Notes under the pieces: generated by a model | Told to the model about the DNA's origin: nothing | What the model saw: the letters and a program-made list of their open reading frames with translations, nothing else | The model's database searches: none | Source of the DNA: DATBSK01 sp964532485 | GTDB taxonomy: Bacteria > Actinomycetota > Acidimicrobiia > IMCC26256 > PALSA-555 | Reading direction: 5' to 3' | Assembly: GCA_964532485.1 (NCBI GenBank) | Contig: CAZHKE010000006.1 | Coordinates: 1 to 64,000 of the forward strand | Length of the DNA: 64,000 bases | Made by a program: the position numbers and the translations under genes | Shown here: positions 23,111-31,057 of the stretch, piece after piece | Layout of the letters: each line of letters opens with the position of its first letter | Numbering within the stretch: position 1 is the first letter of the stretch

Positions 23111-24406
23111 GTGCGTGGCGACGACATGATCCTCGTCTCGGTCGACGACCACATCGCGGAGCCGGCCGACATGTTCGACGGCCACGTGCCGGCGAAGTAC
23201 CGCGACCTGGCCCCACGTGTCTTCGACCTCCCCGACGGGTCCCAGCAGTGGTACTACGGCGACATCGCGGGCCGGAACCTCGGGCTGAACGCGGTCGCGG
23301 GGAAGCCTCCGGAGATGTTCAACGTCAACCCGACGCGCTACGAGCAGATGCGCCCCGGCTGCTACGACGTCGACGAGCGCGTGCGCGACATGTCGGCCGG
23401 TGGGCAGCTGGCGGGCCTCAACTTCCCGAACTGGACCGGCTTCGCCGGTCAGGTGCTCCAGCTCGGACCCGACCGCGACGTCAACCTCGCGATGATCCGC
23501 GCGTACAACGACTGGCACATCGACGAGTGGTGCGGGGCGTACCCGGAGCGGTTCATCCCGTGCGGGATCCTCCCGCTCTACGACGCCGACGAGTGCGCCA
23601 CCGAGATCCGCCGTCTCGCGGACAAGGGCTGCCACGCCGTCACGTTCTCGGAGAACCCCGTCGGCCTGGGCATGCCGAGCATCCACACCGATGCATGGGA
23701 CCCGCTCTTCGCGGCAGCGAGCGACGTCGGGACGATCCTGTGCTGCCACGTCGGGTCGTCGTCGAAGAGCGCGTCGACCACACCCGACGCGCCGCCGCCC
23801 GTGCCGATGACCCTGTCGTCGGCGATGTCGATCTACACGCTCGGCGATCTGCTCTGGGCCGAGCTCTGGCAGCGGTTCCCCGATCTCCGGTTCGCGCTGA
23901 CCGAGGGCGACATCGGCTGGATCCCGTACTTCCTGTGGCGCGCCGAGCACACGCTCGACCGCCACAACGCCTGGATGGGGCACGAGCTCCCGCAGGGCAT
24001 GCGCCCCAGCGACGTCTTCCGCGAGCGGATCCTGTGCTGCTTCATCAACGACCGGATCGGTGTGAAGCTCCTGGACGAGTTCAACGTCGACAACGTGTGC
24101 TGGGAGTCCGACTACCCGCACTCCGACAGCTCGTGGCCGAACGCGCCCGAGCGCTGCGAGGTGCTGTTCGCCGACCTCGACGAGTCGACGGTGAACAAGC
24201 TGACGCACGAGAACGCGATGCGCCACTACCAGTTCGACCCGTTCTCGATTCGTCCGCGGGGGCGATGCACCGCCGCGGCGCTGCGGGCCGAGGCGACCGA
24301 CGTCGACACCGTCACCCGCGTGGGGCGTCCCGCCGACGAGACCGACGTCGCGGCATGGAAGCGGATGACCGGCGCAGCCGCGAAGGCGAGCTCCGCGACT
24401 CGCTGA
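23111..24406 (+). CDS. Amidohydrolase-2 family (ACMSD-like TIM-barrel) protein, paralogue 1
   Basis: 431 residues. The N-terminal metal motif is ILVSVDDHIAEPADMF, the central His is in ILCCHVGSSS, and the C-terminal metal site is CWESDYPHSDSSWP. These place it in the amidohydrolase-2 group, whose members decarboxylate or hydrolyse carbon-carbon/carbon-nitrogen bonds using one metal ion. The GTG at 23111 is chosen because it aligns the start (M-R-x-D-D-M) with two paralogues in the window. It is transcribed after the VOC gene. Paralogues are at 49416, 55278, 57874 and 60218; this one is closest to the 49416 and 60218 copies in layout. Confidence 0.9.
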   Translation: MRGDDMILVSVDDHIAEPADMFDGHVPAKYRDLAPRVFDLPDGSQQWYYGDIAGRNLGLNAVAGKPPEMFNVNPTRYEQMRPGCYDVDERVRDMSAGGQLAGLNFPNWTGFAGQVLQLGPDRDVNLAMIRAYNDWHIDEWCGAYPERFIPCGILPLYDADECATEIRRLADKGCHAVTFSENPVGLGMPSIHTDAWDPLFAAASDVGTILCCHVGSSSKSASTTPDAPPPVPMTLSSAMSIYTLGDLLWAELWQRFPDLRFALTEGDIGWIPYFLWRAEHTLDRHNAWMGHELPQGMRPSDVFRERILCCFINDRIGVKLLDEFNVDNVCWESDYPHSDSSWPNAPERCEVLFADLDESTVNKLTHENAMRHYQFDPFSIRPRGRCTAAALRAEATDVDTVTRVGRPADETDVAAWKRMTGAAAKASSATR

Positions 24407-24585
24407 GCGCTAGTCGGCGGCGAGCGTACTCACGCGACGGCGTGACGCCGAGGTGACCTTCGCGAACACGTTCGAGGAACCGCCGCCGCCACCGCCCGCG
24501 CCCGTCGAGGCCGCGCCGGCGTTCACCGGCTGACGACCGTCACCGCCCGGAGGCGATGCACGCACGGCGTTGGCGTCGCGGTCAC

Positions 24586-27500
24586 CTACGCCTGAGTGGG
24601 GACTCCGTCGACGTAGCTCACCTGGTTCGTGCGGATCGCCGGGACCTTGTCACCGGGGAGCAGCACACCCACGAGGTTGAGCGGATCGGTGGCGTTGAGC
24701 GTGACTCGCTCGCCGTTGCCATCGGTCTTGCGCATCCGCTCGAGCTGCTCGACCGCGCTCGGCAGTGCGTACTGCTCGCCGCTGAAGCCGGCGACGAACC
24801 GGCCGCCTCGGACCAGGCCGCGGTCTTCGAGCCGTCGGAGGGCCCACTGCACGTCGCGCCAGGGGAAGCGCAGCGAGTCGTGCACGGCCAGGTCGCGGAA
24901 CACGATGCCCCAGCGCTGGAGGAGCAGCTCGGCGACGGCCTCCGCGAGCTCGTCGCGGTCGAGGTCGGCGCTCGCCTCCGCGAGCGCCGTCGGGACCAGC
25001 GACCAGCGGCCGGCGCCCGACGCGGCGATCGCCGCGGCCCGACGAAGCCGCGAGTGACGCGGTGGCAGGCTCGCGTGTCGCTCGCCGGTGACGCGGGCGC
25101 GGATCGCCGCGAACCCGTCGGACGTGAGCAGGCCCCGGGCGACTCCGTCCCAGAGCGCGCGCTCGACGTCGTCGGGAAGACGGCGCGTGGCGTCGGCGAG
25201 CTCGACCGCGAAGCACGCCCCCCGCCGCCGGAGGACCTCGATGACCTCGGCCGTCGCGCCGACGCTCGGCGGCGCGGGCTCGACCCCGTCGCGCGCGGCC
25301 TCCAGCAGCCAGCCGAGGTCGCTGCGCAGCACCACCGTGATCGGCGTCGCCTTCGAAGGTGGGCCGGCCGGGCCGTCGTTCTCGTCACGCGCCCGCGGCA
25401 TGAGGCGCAGCCACGACACCTCGCCGTCGTGGCACAGCCGGTCGAGCCAACCCGGTCGGTAGTCGCGCAGCCTCCGCGCCAGGAGCTCGGGCTCCCAGGA
25501 AGCGGCCGCGGCCTCGTAGCCCTCGAGCTGCTCGATGACGGCGGCGAGGCCGGCCTCGCCGGCGAGCTGGGTGTCGGGCGCGACGTGCTGCCAGCGGAGC
25601 AGGAAGCGCATGAGGTCCTGCGCCGTCGCGGGCTGCACGGTGCCGCGACGGCGCCGGCGTGACCCCGAGTGCATCCGCGCCAGGAGGCGGCGCGTGACCC
25701 ACTCCGTGCCCGTGGTGCCGGGCGTGTACCGGCCCTGGAACGCGAAGCCCTCCTGCTCGAGCACTGCCAGACCCGAAGCCACCCGCCCGGCGGAGAGCCG
25801 CGTGGTCTCCGCGATCCCATCGACGGTGGTGATCCCGCTCACCTCGAGGTGTCCGCGCAGCAAGGTGACGACCGCCTCGTCGTCGCCCGCCAGGGCGCGT
25901 TGGGCCTCGTCGGCCGTCTCGACCGCGCACCACAGCTCGTGATGCGTACCTGGAGGCCGGATAGCGGCCTCCAGATACGCACCACGGCCCTTGGCGACGA
26001 GCTCGTCCCAGAGCGGGCGCCAGGCATCGCGCGCCGCCAGGACCACGAGGGAGCAGAGCAGGTCGTGCAGCTCGTCGGCGGTCGTCGGCTCGGGAGTGAT
26101 CTCGGCGGTCACCTGCGCGATGGCCCCGGGATCGAGCGCTCCGATCGACGTGAGGTCGACCGACATGCCCCGGGGCAGCACGACCGCGTTGGTGCGGCGG
26201 TTCTGGATCTCGCCCTCGTCGTCGAGGTACGCGTAGGGCCGCGCGGTCAGGATCTCGTGCGCGAGCACTGACGGCTCGGTCGTGTCACAGCAGTGCACGT
26301 CGACGACGCCCGACTCGATCTGCTCGAGCAAGCCGCGGGCGCCGTCGACGTCGAGGGCCTCGTGAAGGGTGTCGTGGATGGTCTGACGCACGAGCACGTG
26401 GTCGGGGATCTCGATCGGCCCGACGATGTTGTCCTGGCACGCGGCAGCCTGCGGGAAGACCGCGGCCATCAGGTCGTCGGACTCCATGCGCTGGATCGGC
26501 GGCGGGTTGCGTCGACCGTTGCGGAACCGCAGCACCATCAACGACCGGTTGAGGTTCCACCGCCAGCGGGCCAGGAACATCGGTGCGTCGAGGATGGCGT
26601 GCTCGAGCGTGTCGTCGATGGTGCTGCTCGACAGGTAGCGGGGGACGTCGGTGAGCGGGAAGGAATGGTGCGGACCGAGTGAGAGCACCACGGCGTCGTC
26701 GTTGGCCGCGGCCTGGAGCTCGAAGTTGAACGTTCGGCAGAACTTCTTGCGCAGCGCAAGTCCGAGTGCACGGTTGATCTGGCCGCCGTAGGGGGAGTGG
26801 ACGACCAGCTGCATGCCACCGGTCTCGTCGAAGAAGCGCTCGAGGACGAGGTGCTCACGGGTGGGCGTGACGCCGAGCGCGGCACGGCCGATCGCCACGT
26901 AGTCGACGATCATCGCCGCGGGGACGTCGTCGATGCCGGCCCAGTCGCGCAGCCAGGCGCGTGCGCCGTCGGCGTCACCGGACGCGAGCCGCGCGTCGAT
27001 CTCGCGGCGGAGCTGCGACACGTGCTCGGACAGCTCGGTGGTGCGCGCGGGCGCCTCACCCAGCCAGAACGGGATCGTGGGTGGCGCACCGGCGGCGTCG
27101 CGGACGCGCACGACTCCCGGCTCGACCTTGCGGATCTGCCACGAGTGGGTGCCGAGCAGGAACACGTCGCCCGCCATCGACTCGATCGCCCAGTCTTCGT
27201 TGACCGACCCCACGAACAGGTCGTCGGGCTCGGCGACGACGCGGTAGTCGCCGTTCTCGGGTATCGCGCCGCCCGAAGTGAGCGCGGCGAGGCGCGCTCC
27301 CTTGCGGCCGCGCGCTTCGCCGTTGACCCGGTCGAGGTGGACGTAGGCCCCGCGCTTGCCGCGGCCCGTCGGGATCCCGTCGGCCACGAGATCGAGCACC
27401 GCGTCGAACTCGTCGCGAGACAGCTCGCGGAACGGATCGGCCTTGCGGACGAGCGCGAACAGCGCGTCGGTCTCCCACTCCTGGGCGGCGGTCTCCGCCA

Positions 27501-28800
27501 CGATGTGCTGGGCGGCGATGTCGAGCGGCGCATCGGGTGGGCGAATCGCGTCGAGTTGGCCGGCGCGCACCGCGGCGAGGAGCGCGCTGCACTCGACGAG
27601 CTCGTCGCGCGTCATCGGGTAGAGGCGTCCCTTCGGCGTGCCACTGCGGGAGTGGTTCGAGCGTCCGACGCGCTGGAGGAACGTCGCGATGCTGCGCGGC
27701 GAGCCGATCTGGCACACCAGCTCGACCGGGCCGATGTCGATGCCGAGCTCGAGCGAGGCCGTCGCGACGAGTGCCTTGAGCTGCCCGGCCCGCAGACGCG
27801 TCTCGATGCGATAGCGCCGGTCCTTCGAGAGGCTGCCGTGGTGCGCGGCGACGACGTCGTCGCCGAGTCGCTCGCCCAGCAGGTGCGCGAGCCGTTCGGC
27901 GAGCCGGCGGGTGTTGACGAACACCAGCGTCGTGCGGTGCTGGCGCACGAGGTCGGCGATGCGGTCGAGGATGTCGGCCATCTGCTCGGCGGGAGCGACC
28001 GCCTCGAGCTCGCCGTCGGGGAGCTCGAGCGCGAGGTCGAGATCGCGCTGGTGGCCGCGGTCGACGATCGCGGGCAGCGGACGGTCGCCCACGAGCAGGC
28101 GCGCGACCGTCTCGATGGGCCGCTGTGTCGCCGACAGGCCGACGCGTGCCGGACGCGCCTCGCACAGGGCTTCGAGGCGCTCCAGCGTGAGCGAGAGGTG
28201 CGAGCCCCGCTTGTCGCGCGCGACGGCGTGGATCTCGTCGACGATGACGGTCTCGGTGGTGCGCACCAGGTCGCGACCGCGCTCGCTCGTGACGAGCAGG
28301 TACAGCGACTCGGGCGTCGTGACCACGAACGTCGGGGGCCGGCGCAGCATGGCCGCTCGTGCCGACGAGGGCGTGTCGCCCGTGCGGACCGCGACCGTGA
28401 TGTCGGGTGCGTCGAGCCCGAGCTCTACGGCGATCGACGCGATCTCGGTGAGCGGCCGCTCGAGGTTCTCGGCGATGTCGACGGCAAGGGCCTTCAGCGG
28501 GGACACGTAGACGACGCGCGTCACGCGCTCGACGTCTCCCCCCGCCTCGTGAGCCCGATAGAGGCGGTCGATGCAGACCAGGAAGCCGGCGAGCGTCTTG
28601 CCGGAACCGGTCGGCGCGGCGATGAGCGTGTCGGTGCCCGCGGCGATGTGGGGCCACCCGTCACGCTGAGGCTCGGTGGGCCCCTCGGGGAACCGGCGCC
28701 GGAACCACTCGCGTACCGCGGGGTGGAAGCCCTCGACGGTCCCGTCGGACGCGAACGGCAGCTGCCGGGCGGCGGATCGGTCGGGGAGGAGCGTGGTCAC
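24586..28800 (-). CDS. lhr: Lhr-type DEAD/DEAH-box DNA helicase
   Basis: 1404 residues, matching full-length Lhr. Motif I is LIAAPTGSGKT, motif II VIVDEIHAVARDKRGSHLSL (20 residues), motif III LSATQRP, and motif VI QRVGRSNHSRSG. The winged-helix and Lhr-specific domains follow, with a long C-terminal extension (about 900-1404) as in mycobacterial Lhr. Lhr is a 3'-5' translocase that unwinds RNA:DNA hybrids and is induced by DNA damage. The GTG at 28800 is used because the sequence upstream is not conserved in character. It is monocistronic, 55 bp upstream of a convergent-free flavodoxin gene on the same strand. Confidence 0.95.
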   Translation of the reverse strand: MTTLLPDRSAARQLPFASDGTVEGFHPAVREWFRRRFPEGPTEPQRDGWPHIAAGTDTLIAAPTGSGKTLAGFLVCIDRLYRAHEAGGDVERVTRVVYVSPLKALAVDIAENLERPLTEIASIAVELGLDAPDITVAVRTGDTPSSARAAMLRRPPTFVVTTPESLYLLVTSERGRDLVRTTETVIVDEIHAVARDKRGSHLSLTLERLEALCEARPARVGLSATQRPIETVARLLVGDRPLPAIVDRGHQRDLDLALELPDGELEAVAPAEQMADILDRIADLVRQHRTTLVFVNTRRLAERLAHLLGERLGDDVVAAHHGSLSKDRRYRIETRLRAGQLKALVATASLELGIDIGPVELVCQIGSPRSIATFLQRVGRSNHSRSGTPKGRLYPMTRDELVECSALLAAVRAGQLDAIRPPDAPLDIAAQHIVAETAAQEWETDALFALVRKADPFRELSRDEFDAVLDLVADGIPTGRGKRGAYVHLDRVNGEARGRKGARLAALTSGGAIPENGDYRVVAEPDDLFVGSVNEDWAIESMAGDVFLLGTHSWQIRKVEPGVVRVRDAAGAPPTIPFWLGEAPARTTELSEHVSQLRREIDARLASGDADGARAWLRDWAGIDDVPAAMIVDYVAIGRAALGVTPTREHLVLERFFDETGGMQLVVHSPYGGQINRALGLALRKKFCRTFNFELQAAANDDAVVLSLGPHHSFPLTDVPRYLSSSTIDDTLEHAILDAPMFLARWRWNLNRSLMVLRFRNGRRNPPPIQRMESDDLMAAVFPQAAACQDNIVGPIEIPDHVLVRQTIHDTLHEALDVDGARGLLEQIESGVVDVHCCDTTEPSVLAHEILTARPYAYLDDEGEIQNRRTNAVVLPRGMSVDLTSIGALDPGAIAQVTAEITPEPTTADELHDLLCSLVVLAARDAWRPLWDELVAKGRGAYLEAAIRPPGTHHELWCAVETADEAQRALAGDDEAVVTLLRGHLEVSGITTVDGIAETTRLSAGRVASGLAVLEQEGFAFQGRYTPGTTGTEWVTRRLLARMHSGSRRRRRGTVQPATAQDLMRFLLRWQHVAPDTQLAGEAGLAAVIEQLEGYEAAAASWEPELLARRLRDYRPGWLDRLCHDGEVSWLRLMPRARDENDGPAGPPSKATPITVVLRSDLGWLLEAARDGVEPAPPSVGATAEVIEVLRRRGACFAVELADATRRLPDDVERALWDGVARGLLTSDGFAAIRARVTGERHASLPPRHSRLRRAAAIAASGAGRWSLVPTALAEASADLDRDELAEAVAELLLQRWGIVFRDLAVHDSLRFPWRDVQWALRRLEDRGLVRGGRFVAGFSGEQYALPSAVEQLERMRKTDGNGERVTLNATDPLNLVGVLLPGDKVPAIRTNQVSYVDGVPTQA

Positions 28801-28855
28801 TCGGCGCAGTCTCCCACCCCCCTGTGACGGGGCCACCCCGGTTCCCAGGTACGCA

Positions 28856-29314
28856 TCAAGAGGACAGCGTCAGGCCGGCGGCGAGGGCGGCGCCGAGCTC
28901 CCAGCACGCGTCGACGTCGTCCCTGGACGGATCGCCGATGACGCTGACGTGGTCGTGGGCGAGGCGCCACTCGAGGCCGGTGACCACGGTCTGGACCGAG
29001 CGGACCGCACCCGTGGTGTCGTTGTTGCCGTGCACGTAGAGCCCGTACGGGCGCCGCTTCGTCGCCTCGAGGCAGGGGTAGTACACGGAGTCGAAGAAGT
29101 GCTTCATCGCCCCCGACATGTACCCGAGGTTCGCCGGCGTGCCGAGCAGGTACCCGTCGGCGCCGAGCACGTCGGCTGCGCTCGCCTGGAGCGCCGCCCG
29201 CGTGACCACCTCCACCCCCTCGATCTGGGGGTCGGTCGCGCCCGCGTGCACGGCATCGAACATCGCCTGGAGCGACGGTGACGTCGTGTGGTGGACGAGC
29301 AGCAACGTGCGCAT
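28856..29314 (-). CDS. Flavodoxin-fold NAD(P)H oxidoreductase-like protein
   Basis: 152 residues. LLLVHHTTSPSLQAMFDAV is the phosphate-binding first loop of a flavodoxin-like fold, and LLGTPANLGYMSGAMKHFFD and PYGLYVHGNNDTTGAVRSV are the second and third FMN-contact loops. It resembles the WrbA/flavodoxin-reductase group of short FMN proteins. It is divergent from the formylglycine-generating enzyme gene, with 48 bp between the two starts. Confidence 0.85.
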   Translation of the reverse strand: MRTLLLVHHTTSPSLQAMFDAVHAGATDPQIEGVEVVTRAALQASAADVLGADGYLLGTPANLGYMSGAMKHFFDSVYYPCLEATKRRPYGLYVHGNNDTTGAVRSVQTVVTGLEWRLAHDHVSVIGDPSRDDVDACWELGAALAAGLTLSS

Positions 29315-29349
29315 GCGAGCGCGCAGTGTGGCACGCGCAGCAACCTCGG

Positions 29350-29355
29350 TACGCT
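29350..29355 (+). promoter_or_regulatory. -10 element of a predicted leaderless transcript (FGE gene)
   Basis: TACGCT followed by 7 nt (CGAGCCG) and the ATG at 29363, with no ribosome-binding sequence. Confidence 0.5.
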
Positions 29356-29362
29356 CGAGCCG

Positions 29363-30325
29363 ATGTCCGATGCCTGCTGCGCCCCTCGGCGCGACGACGG
29401 CGAAGCTTCGGTCGCGTTCGCCGCGGCCGAGCCGCCGTCGCGCGGCAACGCCGTCGCCGGCGGCGACCACGGCCGCGCGCTCGCCTCGATCCCGCCCACC
29501 GCGTTCGCGATGGGTGACGAGTCCGTCTGGGCGTACCCGGGTGACGGCGAGAGCCCGGTGCACGAGGTGACGCTCGACGGGTTCTGCATCGACGCGCACG
29601 CGGTCACGAACGAGGCGTTCGGGCGCTTCGCCGACGCGACGGGCTACCAGACCGACGCGGAGCGCTACGGCTGGTCGTTCGTGTTCGGCGGCCTGCTGCC
29701 CGACGACTTCCCCGACACCCGCGCCGTCGCCCAGGCGCCGTGGTGGCGCCAGGTCGAGGGCGCGACCTGGCGTCACCCCGAGGGGCCGCAGTCCGGGGTC
29801 GACGGCCGGGGCGATCATCCCGTCGTGCACGTGTCCTGGAACGACGCGCAGGCGTACTGCGCGTGGTCGGGTACGCGCCTGCCGACCGAAGCCGAGTGGG
29901 AGGCGGCCGCGCGCGGTGGGCTCGCAGGGCATGCGTTCCCGTGGGGCGACGACCTCGAGCCCGATGGGGAGCACCGGATGAACGTGTTCCAGGGTGAGTT
30001 CCCGGGCGGGAACACCGGCGCCGACGGCTACCTCGGCACCGCTCCGGTCGACACGTTCGCGCCGAACGGCTACGGCCTGTTCAACGTCACGGGCAACGTC
30101 TGGGAGTGGTGCAGCGACTGGTTCGATCCCTCGTACTACGGGCGCTCGGAGTCGCGGAACCCTTCCGGACCGGCCGCGGGCGCGCAGCGCGTCCAGCGGG
30201 GTGGCTCCTACCTGTGCCACATGTCGTACTGCCGGCGCTATCGGGTGTCGGCGCGCTTTGCCAACGAACCCGACAGCTCGACGGGTAACGTCGGGTTTCG
30301 CGTGGCGGCCGACAGGGGAGCGTGA
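29363..30325 (+). CDS. Formylglycine-generating enzyme (SUMF1/FGE family)
   Basis: 320 residues. This copper enzyme oxidises the Cys of C-x-P-x-R in sulfatases to formylglycine. Family segments: FAMGDESVWAYPGDGESPVH, VTLDGFCIDAHAVTNEAFG, VVHVSWNDAQAYCAWSGTRL (20 residues), PTEAEWEAAARGG and GNVWEWCSDWFDP. The catalytic pair is seen in RGGSYLCHMSYCRRYRV as Cys285 and Cys290 with the canonical four-residue spacing. The ATG at 29363 follows a TACGCT hexamer. Its probable client is the C56 sulfatase at 7174-8796, the only CxPSR sulfatase in this window. Its stop overlaps the GTG of a GAP-family membrane protein. Confidence 0.96.
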   Translation: MSDACCAPRRDDGEASVAFAAAEPPSRGNAVAGGDHGRALASIPPTAFAMGDESVWAYPGDGESPVHEVTLDGFCIDAHAVTNEAFGRFADATGYQTDAERYGWSFVFGGLLPDDFPDTRAVAQAPWWRQVEGATWRHPEGPQSGVDGRGDHPVVHVSWNDAQAYCAWSGTRLPTEAEWEAAARGGLAGHAFPWGDDLEPDGEHRMNVFQGEFPGGNTGADGYLGTAPVDTFAPNGYGLFNVTGNVWEWCSDWFDPSYYGRSESRNPSGPAAGAQRVQRGGSYLCHMSYCRRYRVSARFANEPDSSTGNVGFRVAADRGA

Positions 30326-31005
30326 CCATGGGTCCGGCGATCAGCGACGTCCTGCCTCTCGCCGTCGGGGTGATGATCAGCCCGATCCCGATCATCGCCG
30401 TGATCCTCATGCTCTTCTCGCCGCGGGCACGCGCCAACGGTCCGTCGTTCCTGCTGGGCTGGATCGCCGGTCTCGCCGTCGTGAGCGCGATCGTCTACGT
30501 GATCGCAGACGGCGCCGACGTCGCGAGCGACAGCGACGCCGCCGACACCACCTCGACCGTGAAGGTCGTGCTCGGCGTCGTGCTGATCCTGATGGCGCTC
30601 CGTCGGTGGCGATCGCGTCCCGCGCCCGGCGAGGCGGCGCCGATGCCCAAGTGGATGGCCGCGGTCGACTCGGTGACCCCGGTGAAGGCAGTCGGGTTCG
30701 GCATCCTGCTGAGTGCCATCAACCCCAAGAACCTGATCCTCACCGTCGGGGCCGCGGCCGCCGTCGCGCAGGCGGGCGTGTCGACGAGCGACGCCGTCGT
30801 GACGCTCGTCGTGTTCGTGCTGATCGGCAGCCTCAGCATCATCGTGCCGGTCGCCGCGTACGTGTTCGCCGGCGAGCGTGCGCGCACCATGCTCGATGGC
30901 TGGAAGGCATGGCTCCAGCAGCACAACGCGGCGGTGATGACGGTGCTGCTGCTCGTGATCGGTGTCGTGCTGCTGGCGAAGGGCCTCGGGCTGCTCACCG
31001 CCTAG
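30322..31005 (+). CDS. GAP/SfLAP-family membrane protein
   Basis: 227 residues with about six membrane helices: 10-29 (LAVGVMISPIPIIAVILMLF), 41-60, 75-92, 120-140, 150-175 and 200-225. The opening L-x-x-G-x-x-I-S-P-I-P-I and AINPKNLILTVGAAAAVA resemble the LysE-like GAP family that includes the mycobacterial sulfolipid-1-addressing protein, which helps move lipids across the membrane. The GTG start overlaps the FGE stop (GTGA), so FGE and this protein are co-translated; an ATG two codons later is an alternative. Confidence 0.85.
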   Translation: MTMGPAISDVLPLAVGVMISPIPIIAVILMLFSPRARANGPSFLLGWIAGLAVVSAIVYVIADGADVASDSDAADTTSTVKVVLGVVLILMALRRWRSRPAPGEAAPMPKWMAAVDSVTPVKAVGFGILLSAINPKNLILTVGAAAAVAQAGVSTSDAVVTLVVFVLIGSLSIIVPVAAYVFAGERARTMLDGWKAWLQQHNAAVMTVLLLVIGVVLLAKGLGLLTA

Positions 31006-31057
31006 TCGGGCAAGCCCGCCGCGAGCACGATCGTGGCTCCGACGCTCAACGTGCGGC

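Noticed and set aside
24452..24535. GTG-started proline-rich frame (TFEEPPPPPPAPVEAAP) after the amidohydrolase
   Set aside because: No ribosome site; composition alone is not evidence. The 179-bp interval holds nothing else I can support.
31008..31019. CGGGC-AA-GCCCG between GAP-family and AddA-like genes
   Set aside because: A 2-nt loop and short stem are expected by chance at this GC content.
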